DNA of 53,880 nucleotides from Pseudomonadota bacterium (GCA_025352885.1 JANXRZ010000175.1:1-53880), one strand, 5' to 3'. Positions 8,453-17,747 are shown, numbered from the stretch's first letter. The notes: generated from the sequence alone by a model not told the origin. A program made the numbers and translations.

Positions 8453-9424
8453 ATGCGTAAAACGCTGTCGCTCGTCGTCCTCGTCATCGGAACGTTCCTG
8501 TGCGGTCCCGCTTTCCCGCAAGACGCTTATCCGTCCAAGCCGCTCCGGATCATCGTTCCCTTCGCGCCCGGCGGCGGGATCGACATCTTGGGACGCACGC
8601 TGGGACAAAAGCTTTCCGAACGCTGGAAGCAGCCGGTGGTGATCGAAAATCGCCCGGGCGCAAGCGGCGCGATCGGTTTCGATCTCGCAGCCAAGGCGCC
8701 GCCCGACGGCTATTCGATCCTGATGTCGGTCAACACGATGATCATGCTGCCGAGCCTCGGGAAAAAGATCCCGTTCGACCCTATCAAGGACTTCGCGCCC
8801 GTGGCCCCGGTAGCGGTGGGCACCATGGCGTTCGTAGTGCCGCCTTCCCTCGGCGTGAAGACAATGCCGGAATTCGTGGCACTGGCAAAGAAAGAACCCG
8901 GCAAGCTCAATTACGGGTCGCCCGGCAACGGCACGCCTCACCACTTGTCCATGGAGCTCTTCAAGCAGCGCGCGGGCATCGACCTCACGCACATCCCGTA
9001 CAAGGGCTCGGACGGAATGATGACCGGCATCCTTGGCGGGCAGATCGGCGCCGTATTCATGCCGGTGCACCAGGCGTTGACCAACGTCCAGGCGGGGCGC
9101 CTCGTGATGCTGTCTTCAAGCGGCACAAAGCGCTCGAACGCCACGCCCAACGTGCCCTCGCTCGGCGAAGCCGCCGGCATCCGGGATATCGACGTCGACA
9201 TCTGGTTCGGCGTGTATCTGCAAGCGGCCACGCCGAGGGACATCGTTGCGAAGTTAAATGCGGAAGTGAATGCGATCCTGAAATCGCCCGACGTTGTCGA
9301 GACGCTGGCCAAGCAAGGCCTGCAGCCCACCGGCGGCACGCCGGAAGACCTGGCTGCCCTCACCTCCAGCGATCTGGCGCGCTGGGCCAAGGTGATCCAG
9401 GACGCCCACATCAAGGCCGACTAA
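8453..9424 (+). CDS. Tripartite tricarboxylate transporter receptor (Bug/TctC family), second copy
   Basis: 323 residues, with a signal peptide (MRKTLSLVVLVIGTFLCG) ending near FPQDA. The mature start YPSKPLRIIVPFAPGGGIDI is the Bug hallmark; DGYSILMSVNT, GTPHHLSMELFKQRAG and HIPYKGSDGMMTGILGG follow at the usual spacings. It is a paralogue of the protein at 2305-3288 but clearly diverged, so it is not a recent duplication. Its stop overlaps the start of the FAD monooxygenase (TAATG at 9422-9426), tying the two together. The inference is that it brings in the monooxygenase substrate or a related carboxylate. Confidence 0.93.
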   Translation: MRKTLSLVVLVIGTFLCGPAFPQDAYPSKPLRIIVPFAPGGGIDILGRTLGQKLSERWKQPVVIENRPGASGAIGFDLAAKAPPDGYSILMSVNTMIMLPSLGKKIPFDPIKDFAPVAPVAVGTMAFVVPPSLGVKTMPEFVALAKKEPGKLNYGSPGNGTPHHLSMELFKQRAGIDLTHIPYKGSDGMMTGILGGQIGAVFMPVHQALTNVQAGRLVMLSSSGTKRSNATPNVPSLGEAAGIRDIDVDIWFGVYLQAATPRDIVAKLNAEVNAILKSPDVVETLAKQGLQPTGGTPEDLAALTSSDLARWAKVIQDAHIKAD

Positions 9425-10659
9425 TGGAAGTGATAATTGTTGGTGCGGGAGTCGGAGGTCTCACGCTGGCGCTCGAGCTGCACAAGGCCGGCATTTCCAC
9501 GCGCGTGTACGAGACACTGCCGGAAATCAAGCAGGTCGGCGTCGGCGTGACGCTCCTGCCTCACTGCGTGAAAGTGCTCGGCGAGCTCGGCCTTGTCGAT
9601 GCGCTTGCGAAGCTTGCAGTCTCCACGCGCGAAACCGTCTTCTTCAACCGCTTCGGGCAGCGCATCCACAGCGAGCCGACCGGGCGCCACGCGGGCTACG
9701 AATGGCCGCAATTCCAGGCGCACCGCGCGGACCTGCTCAAGGTGCTGCTGGACGCTTTCAAGGAGCGGATCGGCGAAGACCGGCTGCACCTGGGCTGGAA
9801 ATGCACGGGCTTCAAGCAGGACGGCAGCAGTGTCACGGCGGAATTCGTCTCCCGCGTGACCGGCGAAGACCTTCCCCCACAAAAAGCCGACGCGCTGATC
9901 GCCTGCGACGGGCTGCACTCGATCATTCGCAAGCAGCTTCATCCCAACGAAGGCGAACCGGTGTACTCGGGCGTCAACATGTGGCGCGGCGTGACGCGCT
10001 GGAAGCCCTACCTCACCGGCGAGAGCTACACGCGCGCAGGCTGGCTCACGCCGGGGAAGACCGTCATCTACCCGATCCGAAATAACATCGATACCGAAGG
10101 GCGCACGCTGATCAGCTGGGTCACCGAAGTCACGACGCCCAAGTACCTCAAGCGCGACTGGAACCGGCCGGGCAACATCGACGACTTCATCGGTCCGTTC
10201 GAGGACTGGAAGTGGGACTGGCTCGATGTGCCCGCCATGATCCGCGCCTCGGACATGATCCTGGAGTTTCCAATGATCGACCAGGATCCGCTGCCGTGGT
10301 GGACGCAGGGCCGCGTGACACTGCTGGGCGACGCGGCGCACCCGATGGTCCCCCGCGGTTCCAACGGCGCAGGCCAGGCGATCCTGGATACGGTCGCGCT
10401 CAAGGACGCACTGGTGGCAAACAAGGATCCCCTGGTCGCGCTGAAGGCTTACGAGTCGAAGCGCCTTCCGGCGACAGCCAACGTCGTCCTCACGAACCGC
10501 CAGAATCCGCCGGATGCCATCCTGCGCGAAGTCTGGCAACGCACCGGCGACAAGCCTTTCAAGAACATCGACGACGTCATCTCGAAGGCCGAGATCATGG
10601 CAATCTCGGATGGCTACAAGAAAGTCGCGGGCTACGACCGTGAGTCTTTGCGCGCCTGA
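9424..10659 (+). CDS. FAD-dependent monooxygenase (aromatic hydroxylase family)
   Basis: 411 residues of a class A flavoprotein monooxygenase. The dinucleotide-binding start MEVIIVGAGVGGLTLALEL, the DG motif IACDGLHSIIRKQL near 160-173 and the FAD-ribityl GD motif VTLLGDAAHPMVPRGSNGAG near 297-318 are all present in order. The family hydroxylates aromatic or phenolic substrates with NAD(P)H and oxygen. Sequences such as MWRGVTRW and PRGSNGAGQAI suggest the flavin-dependent oxidoreductase group that includes PhzS-like and salicylate hydroxylase-like members. It is translationally coupled to the TctC receptor upstream, and its last 28 bp overlap the convergent DUF349 gene. The substrate is not deducible. 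Confidence 0.9.
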   Translation: MEVIIVGAGVGGLTLALELHKAGISTRVYETLPEIKQVGVGVTLLPHCVKVLGELGLVDALAKLAVSTRETVFFNRFGQRIHSEPTGRHAGYEWPQFQAHRADLLKVLLDAFKERIGEDRLHLGWKCTGFKQDGSSVTAEFVSRVTGEDLPPQKADALIACDGLHSIIRKQLHPNEGEPVYSGVNMWRGVTRWKPYLTGESYTRAGWLTPGKTVIYPIRNNIDTEGRTLISWVTEVTTPKYLKRDWNRPGNIDDFIGPFEDWKWDWLDVPAMIRASDMILEFPMIDQDPLPWWTQGRVTLLGDAAHPMVPRGSNGAGQAILDTVALKDALVANKDPLVALKAYESKRLPATANVVLTNRQNPPDAILREVWQRTGDKPFKNIDDVISKAEIMAISDGYKKVAGYDRESLRA

Positions 10660-12851
10660 GAGGGCCGTTCGAGAAGCCGCGCGACCACCGCGGCCATCCG
10701 TGCAGCCTGCGTTTCATCGGACGCTGCAGGGATCGCATACCACTTGGCGACGAGCGCCTCAGGTTCCGGTTGGGCGGTAATGCCCTTGCTGAAGCGGTCC
10801 TGCAGCCGCGCGAGATTCCGCGCGCGACGCGCTACCGCATGCGATTCCGGCGTCGCGAGCTCGAGCGCAATTTCGAGGTCTATCAGCACTGCATCGCGCT
10901 CGGCCTTTCCCTTTTCCAATGCATCGGCAGGCACGTCCGCGGTGGGCGCGGCTTTTTCCGCCATCACGGCGAAACGCGCTGCGTGCTTTTCCTTCTTCTT
11001 CGCCTCGACGAGCCTGGCAGCCTCGATCTCGGCCTTGCGCTCTTCATCGCGCTTGGTGCGTTGCGCTTCGCGTTCCGTCTGTTCTGCGTCCCGTCGTGCG
11101 AAAACCGCATCGCACGCCGCGCGAAAGCGTCGCCAGAGCTTCTGGTCCTCACCATGGCGTAACCGGATGCCGGTCACCTCTTCCTTCCAGCGCCGCTGAA
11201 GCGTCTTCGCGGCGCTCATGGCCGGCCCGAGCTCAGCGGTGTCCTTGAGTGCTTCGGCCTGGGCAACCAGATCCTTGAGGCGAGCCGACTCGGCCGCGCG
11301 AGCCGACTCGAGGTGCGCGTCGATCTTGCCGATGAGCGCGTCGAATTTCTTGCGCAGGTCCCGCTCTTCGCGAAAGCCTGCCCGCGGCGCGGAACGCCAC
11401 TGGCTCATGATTTGTTCGCGTCGCGCATCGAGCGCCTTGAGGTCGGGGGCCGTCTGTTCGGCGTACCAGGCGGTCCACGACTCGAGAAGCGATGACTTCG
11501 CCGCGCGCGCCGCCTCATTCGCCGCCGCCTCGATCGCCCGTTGTTCAGCGACCGGCTTGTAAGCACGCTCGAGCGCCCGATCGAACTTTTTCCATAGCGC
11601 CTGGGACGCGCCACCATGCCCGTCGAGGTTTTTCCATTCACGACGCAGGAGCGGCACAGCCCGTGCCCGCTCGGCGATGTCGGGTTCGCCTTTAAGCAAG
11701 GCCTCCGCCACGGCGATCAACTGCTCGCGCGCCTGGTCGGTGCCCCACTTCGCCCAGCCGGCAAGACGCGCCTGCTGCGCCCGTGCGCGCTGCAATCGTC
11801 GCGCCACCTGGCCCGAGGCGTGCGCCCCGCCAAGCAGACGGTCTATTTTCTTGCTCACTGCTTCGGCTTCGACGATGCGTCCTTGCTCGAGGTCGGCCTC
11901 GAACTCCGCCGCCAGTTTCTGAAGCGCTTCCTGGTCGACTTTCTTTTTGGGGGCCGGCGCGCTCCCTGCGGCCTCCGTGGCGACACGATTGGCTTCTTCC
12001 GCAACGCGTTGCGCTTCCTGGGCAGCTGCTTCGGCGGCCAGGCGTTGCTCTTCTTCGTCCAGCGCGCGCTCGATCGAATCGCCGTGCGCAATCAGCCGAG
12101 CCTCTATGTCTTCGAGCGCAGCTGCCAATGCGCGCCCGGCCGGGACAGTCCGGAGCCACGCCGGCGTGTCGACACTTTCTTCGCTTAGCGCGCTGTGCTG
12201 CGCACTCCACTCGGCCAGTTCCTCGGCACTAGGCGCCGCCGCGGCCCGTAAATCGGCCAACAGCGATTCAGCCGAGCCGAGCCGTGCCTTCAGTTCGATT
12301 TGCGTCTGCGTTTCATGGAGAACCCGCGCTCGGGCTTCTTCAAGCAGCGCTTCGCATTCGGCGGTTTCCTTGCCGCCCTTGCCGAGCGCCGCAAGGTCCT
12401 TTTCGATCTGCAGGAGATGCGAGATCGCGACCGGTGTTGCCTCCAGGAGGACCCGGACGGCAGCCGCCAACTCTATGGCTCGCCGGGCGCGCTCGGTTTC
12501 CTGGCGAGCCGCGCGCAGCATGTCCGCGCAGTACCGGTAGACGTGCTTGTCCTTTTCCTTGCTCGCTTCGGCAACGCGCTTGAGGGTCGCGAGATCCGTA
12601 ATGCGCCGCGCAGCTGCGAGCCGCACTTCGGCAAACCGGCTCCTGACAGCGACTTCAGCGAGCGGGCCGTCGCCCTCGACGCGGGCTAACCATTCCGCCG
12701 CCAGCCCCTTGTCCGCGGCACTGGAGACTGCCTCGGCCCATACGCCTGGGGGATCGTCGTCGGCGGGCGCCGCCTGGACAGCCTCCGTGGGAAGCCCTTC
12801 AGCCGGGCGCTCGCCTTCCTTGCCGGGTAATCGCACAAACAACCAGTTCAT
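10632..12851 (-). CDS. DUF349 domain-containing coiled-coil protein
   Basis: 739 residues, alanine-, glutamate- and arginine-rich, mostly predicted helix and coiled coil. Repeated DUF349 units are visible as W-x-x-F blocks, for example ALWKKFDRALERAYKPV in the middle and LWRRFRAACDAVFARR near 560, each preceded by a short L-x-x-x-W motif (LQRRWKEEVTG). The N-terminal 100 residues contain HEAT-like sequence (AEVAVRSRFAEVRLAAARRI). Proteins of this kind are widespread in betaproteobacteria and have no settled function. It is cytoplasmic, with no signal or membrane segment. Its 3' end overlaps the FAD monooxygenase by 28 bp on the opposite strand; the SDR gene lies 9 bp upstream on the same strand, so co-transcription is likely. 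Confidence 0.88.
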   Translation of the reverse strand: MNWLFVRLPGKEGERPAEGLPTEAVQAAPADDDPPGVWAEAVSSAADKGLAAEWLARVEGDGPLAEVAVRSRFAEVRLAAARRITDLATLKRVAEASKEKDKHVYRYCADMLRAARQETERARRAIELAAAVRVLLEATPVAISHLLQIEKDLAALGKGGKETAECEALLEEARARVLHETQTQIELKARLGSAESLLADLRAAAAPSAEELAEWSAQHSALSEESVDTPAWLRTVPAGRALAAALEDIEARLIAHGDSIERALDEEEQRLAAEAAAQEAQRVAEEANRVATEAAGSAPAPKKKVDQEALQKLAAEFEADLEQGRIVEAEAVSKKIDRLLGGAHASGQVARRLQRARAQQARLAGWAKWGTDQAREQLIAVAEALLKGEPDIAERARAVPLLRREWKNLDGHGGASQALWKKFDRALERAYKPVAEQRAIEAAANEAARAAKSSLLESWTAWYAEQTAPDLKALDARREQIMSQWRSAPRAGFREERDLRKKFDALIGKIDAHLESARAAESARLKDLVAQAEALKDTAELGPAMSAAKTLQRRWKEEVTGIRLRHGEDQKLWRRFRAACDAVFARRDAEQTEREAQRTKRDEERKAEIEAARLVEAKKKEKHAARFAVMAEKAAPTADVPADALEKGKAERDAVLIDLEIALELATPESHAVARRARNLARLQDRFSKGITAQPEPEALVAKWYAIPAASDETQAARMAAVVARLLERPSQARKDSRS

Positions 12852-12860
12852 GGCCGGCCC

Positions 12861-13634
12861 CTAGAGCACTGCGGACGTGCCGCCGTCCAGGTTGATGCTG
12901 GTGCCGGTCACGTAACTGGCCGCATCGGAGGAGAGGAAGGCAATGACCGACGCAACTTCCTCTGCTTGCCCGACACGGCCGAGCGGGATGTCTTTCGCCA
13001 TGCCGGCATAGACCTGCTCCACCGGCACGCCGGCCTTTTTTGCCTTCGCCTCGTGCTGGCCGGCCTTGATCAGGCCGATGCAAACGGTGTTGACCAGGAT
13101 GTTGTCCGGCGCATATTCCTTCGACAGCGCTTTGGTCAGCGCAAGGCCCGCTGCGCGCGTAACGGTCGTCGGCATCGACTTGGCGCGCGGCTGTTTCGCG
13201 CCGATGTTGGTGATGTTGATGATGCGGCCGCCGCCCTGCTTCTTCATTTCGGGGATCGCAAGGCGCGCGAGGCGGATCGCTGCAAACAGCTTGGAATCGA
13301 AGTCGGTCTGCCACGCTTCATCGGTAACCGACTCGAATTCGCCCGTGGACGAAGTGCCTGCATTGTTGACTAGGATGTCGATGCGCCCGAACGCCTTGAG
13401 CGCTTCGGACACCAGGCGCTCGCAGTCCTGCTTCTTGCCCACGTCCCCCTGCACGCCCGCCACCTTGCCACCCGAAGCACGAATTTCCGCAGTCACGGAA
13501 TCGAGCAATTCCCTGCCGCGCGCGGCGATGACGACGCACGCGCCCTCCTTGGCGAGCAGCACTGCGGTGGCCTTGCCGATGCCTTGCGTGCCACCGGTCA
13601 CGATGGCGACTTTTCCTTGCAATCCAAGTTCCAT
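12861..13634 (-). CDS. SDR-family protein lacking the catalytic Tyr-Lys pair
   Basis: 257 residues of classical short-chain dehydrogenase architecture: TGGTQGIGKATA nucleotide site at 13-24, the NNAG motif in ILVNNAGTSS near 90, and the C-terminal VTGTSINLDGG. The active-site region, however, reads INITNIGAKQP and then MPTTVTRAAGLALTKAL. The usual catalytic Ser is replaced by Asn, and the YxxxK motif becomes TxxxR. The rest of the fold is well kept, so this is not random decay; such variants may bind NAD(P) without reducing, or use a different mechanism. The ATG at 13634 gives MELGLQGKVAIVTGG. It probably heads a transcript with the DUF349 gene. Confidence 0.88.
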   Translation of the reverse strand: MELGLQGKVAIVTGGTQGIGKATAVLLAKEGACVVIAARGRELLDSVTAEIRASGGKVAGVQGDVGKKQDCERLVSEALKAFGRIDILVNNAGTSSTGEFESVTDEAWQTDFDSKLFAAIRLARLAIPEMKKQGGGRIINITNIGAKQPRAKSMPTTVTRAAGLALTKALSKEYAPDNILVNTVCIGLIKAGQHEAKAKKAGVPVEQVYAGMAKDIPLGRVGQAEEVASVIAFLSSDAASYVTGTSINLDGGTSAVL

Positions 13635-13723
13635 TCAGGTCCTCTGTTGTATTCAGGCTTGCCCAAGGATAGCGCCACGATCGCGGTCTTGGATAGGAGC
13701 GAAGATACGGTATCCTCACTCGG

Positions 13724-14953
13724 ATGGCGACTACTTCAGCGGCAACCTCCGCGGCCGCCGATCCCGGCGCGCGCTTCTATGCGGACCTGCGCGTCGTGTC
13801 CGACCTGGCCGAAGCGACGCGTACCGAAAACTGCTCGTCGTTGCCGCAGGACTGGCACATTGCGCTCTGCGATGTGCGCAACTCGACGATAGCAATTGAA
13901 TCGGGTCGGTACAAGAATGTAAATACGCTTGGCGCCGCCGCGATCACGGCGGTGCTGAATGCTTCAAACGGGCTCGACATTCCTTTCGGGTTCGAGGGCG
14001 ACGGCTGCGTGATTTGCGTACCCCCTCACTTGCTTGAGGACACTCGGGCCGCACTTTCCAAGACACGCGAGATCGCTCTGGACTCCTTCCAGCTCGACCT
14101 GAGGATCGGTACGGTGCCGATGTCGGCGATCCGTGCCGGCGGCTTCGACGTCCTCATTTCGCGCGTCCGGGTAACGAAGCACTACGACCAGGCGGTTTTT
14201 TCAGGCGGCGGCATGGCATACGCGGACACCCTGCTCAAGGACCCTCGCCCGGACAATCCCTACGTCATCCCGCAAAGCCTTGAAGCGCGCGGGAACATGG
14301 AAGGGTTCGAGTGCCGTTGGCAGGACGTGCCAAGCCGGCATGGCGAAACGGTCAGCCTGATCGTTCGTTCGCTGTCCCCGGACCCCGAGGTCACCGGCGC
14401 GCTTTACCGGCTTGTCATCGCAAAAGTCGGCGAAGTATACGGCGAGCCCGATGCCTGCCATCCCCTTTCGGTTCCTGATCTTTCGTTCGCGTACGGGACG
14501 GACCAGCTTGGGAATGAAGCGGGCGTGCGCGCGGCCGATCGGGGCGCGCTCGGCAAATGGCTGTGGAAATGGCGCATGCGCTGGTTTGCGGCGCTTGGCT
14601 GGGCCCTCATGAAATTCGGCGTGAAGACCGAGGAAACCGACTGGAGCACCTACAAGGAAACGCTCGTACGCAATTCGGACGTGCGCAAGCTGAACGACGG
14701 CTATCGCCAGATCCTCGCCGGCACCGCTGCCCAGCGCAAGGCCTTGGATGCATGGCTCGATGGCCTCTACCAGCGGGGGGACCTCGTCTTCGGCATCCAC
14801 GCCACCAACCGCGCGCAGATGACCTGCCTGATCTTCAACTACGCGGGCAAGCACCTGCACTTCATCGACGGCGCGGATGGCGGCCTTTTCCTCGCAGCCA
14901 AGGAACTCAAGCAGCGCCTTGCGCACCTGAAAGCGCGCGCAGTCGCCGGCTGA
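13724..14953 (+). CDS. DUF3095 domain-containing protein
   Basis: 409 residues matching the DUF3095 family: FYADLRVVSDLAEAT near the start, then WHIALCDVRNSTIAIESGRY, GAAAITAVLNAS and IPFGFEGDGCVICVPP. The early part (residues 40-110, with CDVRNST and GFEGDG) recalls the nucleotide-cyclase catalytic fold, and a C-terminal helical domain carries LNDGYRQILAG and the segment FGIHATNRAQMTCLIF. The biochemical role is unknown; a cyclase-like nucleotide-binding function is only a structural guess. It starts at an ATG 89 bp from the divergent SDR gene, and its stop abuts the convergent PanE gene with no gap. Confidence 0.85.
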   Translation: MATTSAATSAAADPGARFYADLRVVSDLAEATRTENCSSLPQDWHIALCDVRNSTIAIESGRYKNVNTLGAAAITAVLNASNGLDIPFGFEGDGCVICVPPHLLEDTRAALSKTREIALDSFQLDLRIGTVPMSAIRAGGFDVLISRVRVTKHYDQAVFSGGGMAYADTLLKDPRPDNPYVIPQSLEARGNMEGFECRWQDVPSRHGETVSLIVRSLSPDPEVTGALYRLVIAKVGEVYGEPDACHPLSVPDLSFAYGTDQLGNEAGVRAADRGALGKWLWKWRMRWFAALGWALMKFGVKTEETDWSTYKETLVRNSDVRKLNDGYRQILAGTAAQRKALDAWLDGLYQRGDLVFGIHATNRAQMTCLIFNYAGKHLHFIDGADGGLFLAAKELKQRLAHLKARAVAG

Positions 14954-15898
14954 TCAACTTCGAGGAGACCCTTCCAGCAGCTTCACCAGGGCATGCAGGG
15001 TCTGGTTGATCGGCGTAGGCACACCAAGCGAGCGGCCGCGGCGAAAGATGTAGCCATTCAGGTGATCGATTTCCGTCGGCTTGGCCCGTGCCAGATCCTG
15101 CGCGGTCGATGAGGTCGCATCGGGCATCGAATCGGCGAGCCTGCAGGCCGCCTCCACCAAGTCGCCCGACGGCAGCGTGACGCCGGCTGCCTTGGCGACC
15201 TCGATCACTTCGCGCACGGCCATCCGCATGATCGCGAGCACCTCGTCGCTGGCCGCCATGCGTTTGTATTGCGAGCGTCCGAGCGCGGAAATCGCGTTGT
15301 AGGCGCAATTCATCAGGAGCTTCAGCCAAAGCTCGCCTTCGACGTTCGAAGACACCTTGCAAGGGATCGAGGCCCGTTCGAAACACGCTGCGATGCCCTC
15401 CAATTGCGTGGATGCAAGTGCGCGTTGATTTCCCATGTTGCCGATGACCAGGTCGCCGCGTCCTGTATGGCGGACGTGCCCGGGGGCTGCCATTGCAACC
15501 GCGACATACACAACCGCGGGAAGCACCGGATTTGGCAGCACAGCGCGGATGCGATCGATGTTGTCCACCCCGTTTTGCAGTCCTATCACGAGCGCTTCGG
15601 GGTTGATGTGCGCGGCGATCGATTGCGCGGCGTCCTCCGTGTCGCTCGACTTGACGGAGAACAAGACCCACTGCGCGTGGCGAATTGCTGTCGCGTCGGT
15701 GGAGGTTTTCAACGCAATCAACTCGCTGAAGTGCACTCCTTCGAACTTCAGGCCCCCATTGAGCGCAATCGCATCGGCATGGTGCTTACGGCCGATCAGC
15801 GTGACATCCGCGCCCGCGCGGGCCAGCATCCCGCCGTAGTAGCACCCGACCGCGCCGCTGCCCATCACCGCGATCTTCGGCCAAGGTAAGTTCTCCAT
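14954..15898 (-). CDS. panE: 2-dehydropantoate 2-reductase (ApbA/PanE family)
   Basis: 314 residues. The N-terminal Rossmann motif KIAVMGSGAVGCYYGGMLA (residues 8-26) binds NADPH; the family Lys appears in LWLKLLMNCAYNAISAL and the Glu/Asn cluster in PTEIDHLNGYI. Together these give the ketopantoate reductase signature. The reaction would be NADPH reduction of 2-dehydropantoate to pantoate for coenzyme A synthesis. Many betaproteobacteria carry several PanE homologues that act on other 2-oxo acids, and this one is not beside panB or panC, so the substrate is uncertain. The start ATG at 15898 gives MENLPWPKIAVMG. It converges exactly with the DUF3095 gene. Confidence 0.88.
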   Translation of the reverse strand: MENLPWPKIAVMGSGAVGCYYGGMLARAGADVTLIGRKHHADAIALNGGLKFEGVHFSELIALKTSTDATAIRHAQWVLFSVKSSDTEDAAQSIAAHINPEALVIGLQNGVDNIDRIRAVLPNPVLPAVVYVAVAMAAPGHVRHTGRGDLVIGNMGNQRALASTQLEGIAACFERASIPCKVSSNVEGELWLKLLMNCAYNAISALGRSQYKRMAASDEVLAIMRMAVREVIEVAKAAGVTLPSGDLVEAACRLADSMPDATSSTAQDLARAKPTEIDHLNGYIFRRGRSLGVPTPINQTLHALVKLLEGSPRS

Positions 15899-15929
15899 GG
15901 CCGATTCTAACGGTGCGATAACCTCGCGC

Positions 15930-16280
15930 TCAACCCGGCTTCGTGGGCGGCCGGATGCGTGTCTTCGTCACGATGCCTTGAGGGGAGAAAAGGACCACGA
16001 ACTCTGCCTTCTCCTGCTCGGCGCGCCCTGGCGTGTCCCGAGCGAGGTGATAGACCCAGACCTCGACCCCGCTGTCGAAAGAAATCGAGGTCGTCTTGCC
16101 GAGGAGCGAAACGACATCGGCCTTCGTGCTCCTGCCGATCGTGATGCCTGCGGTCCGCTCAGGGGAAGGGATGCTGGTCGCGCGCGTGAGTGAAGGCGAC
16201 GTGCCGGGCGCAGCGCACGCAGCCACGATGATTGAAAAAGCGCAGGCCGCGCTAACTCGAAGGGTTCCGCTGATTCTCAT
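15930..16280 (-). CDS. BamE/SmpA-like outer-membrane lipoprotein
   Basis: 116 residues with signal peptide and lipobox IIVAACAAPG (Cys near 24). The mature region TAGITIGRSTKADVVSLLGKTTSISFDSGVEVWVYHL is the compact alpha-alpha-beta pattern of the SmpA/OmlA/BamE fold, in which GxTxxDVxxLLG leads into a WxY strand. BamE proper helps outer-membrane protein assembly; this is probably a paralogue. The ATG at 16280 lies inside the 3' end of the upstream gene (29-bp overlap), so the two are expected to be translated together. The family call is good, the exact role unknown. Confidence 0.78.
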   Translation of the reverse strand: MRISGTLRVSAACAFSIIVAACAAPGTSPSLTRATSIPSPERTAGITIGRSTKADVVSLLGKTTSISFDSGVEVWVYHLARDTPGRAEQEKAEFVVLFSPQGIVTKTRIRPPTKPG

Positions 16281-17094
16281 CCTTGTCGTCCATGTAGTCA
16301 TATTCGATAAGCGTGTCGTCAGGCCAGCTGTGATCGCCCAGCGGCAGGAAGTAAGTCCTGTCGACCAGCACCTGGCAGTCGCAAAAGGGAAGGTCCGCCT
16401 TGAGGTTCTCGTTGTAGCTCGCGCCCGCGTAGAGCTTGTCGATCGAGAGGACCTCCCTGCGGCTGCCGGACACCAGTGCAACGCTGAAGATTGGCCGGTC
16501 GGCAAAAAACAGGTACTGCGTGTCCACGCGGTCGCAGTAACCAATCACGCCGATGATCAGGTTCGCGAGCTGGCCGAACACCGGGCGCACATTCGAAAAC
16601 AGGCCCGCCTCCAGGCCGACCAGGCATTCCAGCCGCATGTCGCCCAGCCGGCGGGTGTTGGGTGGCAATCCCGGTGTGCGGATCTCGGTGCGCCACGTCA
16701 TGCTCCCCGCCTTGCGATTCGGGATCACTGAGGCGTCTTCCTCGAGCGCCTTCTGGTTGCGCTCGAGCGTGAAGGTGTGGTCGCGCGCAACCCTGACGGG
16801 AAGGGCAACGGTCTTCCCTACGATATCCAGAGAAATCGCATTCATGTTGGTGTCGGGCCTGCGGGGCAGCAACTTGAAGCGAAGCGCGGCATTCGGCGCC
16901 ATGGCGTGCTTTTCCTCGAACAGGTCCATGCCGCGCACCATCCTGCGATACGACTTATCGACGGGGTCCCCGACTGCGGTCGAGGTGACCGAAGGCAGCA
17001 CGGCTTCGCCTCCAATCTTGTCCTGGGCCACTGCCGCCATGCATGCGGCTGAAAATACGAGATGCGCGGCACCGGCCAGCGACAGGAGTTTCAT
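16252..17094 (-). CDS. Secreted protein of unknown function
   Basis: 280 residues from the ATG at 17094 (MKLLSLAGAAHLVFSAACMA), which gives a clean Sec signal peptide cleaved near AVAQD; a start eight codons earlier would weaken it. The mature protein has a MAPNAALRFKLLPR strand region, paired cysteines in RLECLVGLE and GYCDR plus a CxC in PFCDCQV, and a polar C-terminus (DDKDENQRNPSS). No membrane segment or known catalytic motif is seen, and I do not recognise the family. It overlaps the BamE-like lipoprotein downstream by 29 bp, so a shared periplasmic or outer-membrane role is likely but inferred only from position. Confidence 0.75.
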   Translation of the reverse strand: MKLLSLAGAAHLVFSAACMAAVAQDKIGGEAVLPSVTSTAVGDPVDKSYRRMVRGMDLFEEKHAMAPNAALRFKLLPRRPDTNMNAISLDIVGKTVALPVRVARDHTFTLERNQKALEEDASVIPNRKAGSMTWRTEIRTPGLPPNTRRLGDMRLECLVGLEAGLFSNVRPVFGQLANLIIGVIGYCDRVDTQYLFFADRPIFSVALVSGSRREVLSIDKLYAGASYNENLKADLPFCDCQVLVDRTYFLPLGDHSWPDDTLIEYDYMDDKDENQRNPSS

Positions 17095-17273
17095 GCCCAC
17101 TCTGACAGCGGGACCCACCCAAGATTCACCGCCCCGGGGCGCTTCCCTGTAATTATTTCCACTCGTCGTTGTAAGGAAAGGCGCAGGGTCCGCGATTTAG
17201 CGCGACGGCGCCGGATTCCCCCCCGGCACGGGGATTGCATCGCCAAGGCCCCAATCCTTCGAAGGGGCAGTCG

Positions 17274-17747
17274 ATGGCCGACATCACCATGCGAATCGAA
17301 TCCGGGCTCAATTCGCGGCAGCGCCGCGATCGTGTCCGGTATCACACCGCCTCCGACGTCCTGCGTTGCATCGACGACGCCACCAAAGACCGCCTCCGGG
17401 AGCATGCGAGCGTCGATGCGCGCCTGATCTCGGAACGGCTGCAGGCGCTCGACCGCCAGTGGGACACGGACCGTGCAATTGCACTCGAGGCCTCCAGCGT
17501 GGGACTTGTAGGCCTGGCGCTGGGCGCGTTGGTCAGGACCGGATTTCTTGCCGTGCCTGCGTTGGTCGGAGGAGCGCTCCTGGTCCACGCCTTCAGCGGG
17601 CACTACCCGCTCCTGCCGATTTTCAGGCGCGCGGGCCTTCGCACGTCGCGCGAGATCGCGCGTGAAAGGTATGCCCTGAAAGCCCTGCGCGGGGACTTCA
17701 AGAACATGGAATCCGGCCGGACGCTGGCGGCAACCTCGATTGAATAA
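17274..17747 (+). CDS. Small membrane protein, first of a tandem pair (DUF2892-like)
   Basis: 157 residues from the ATG at 17274 (MADITMRIE). A charged N-terminal helical half (LRCIDDATKDRLREHASVDA, then ALDRQWDTDRAIALEA) is followed by a hydrophobic hairpin at about residues 75-110 (VGLVGLALGALVRTGFLAVP) and the conserved tail LRTSREIARERYALKALRGDF. The hydrophobic core with that REI-x-x-ERYALKALRGDF tail is typical of DUF2892/YgaP-like inner-membrane proteins with added N-terminal sequence. The next gene encodes a clear paralogue whose start overlaps this stop, so the pair arose by duplication and is likely co-translated. Function unknown. Confidence 0.75.
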   Translation: MADITMRIESGLNSRQRRDRVRYHTASDVLRCIDDATKDRLREHASVDARLISERLQALDRQWDTDRAIALEASSVGLVGLALGALVRTGFLAVPALVGGALLVHAFSGHYPLLPIFRRAGLRTSREIARERYALKALRGDFKNMESGRTLAATSIE

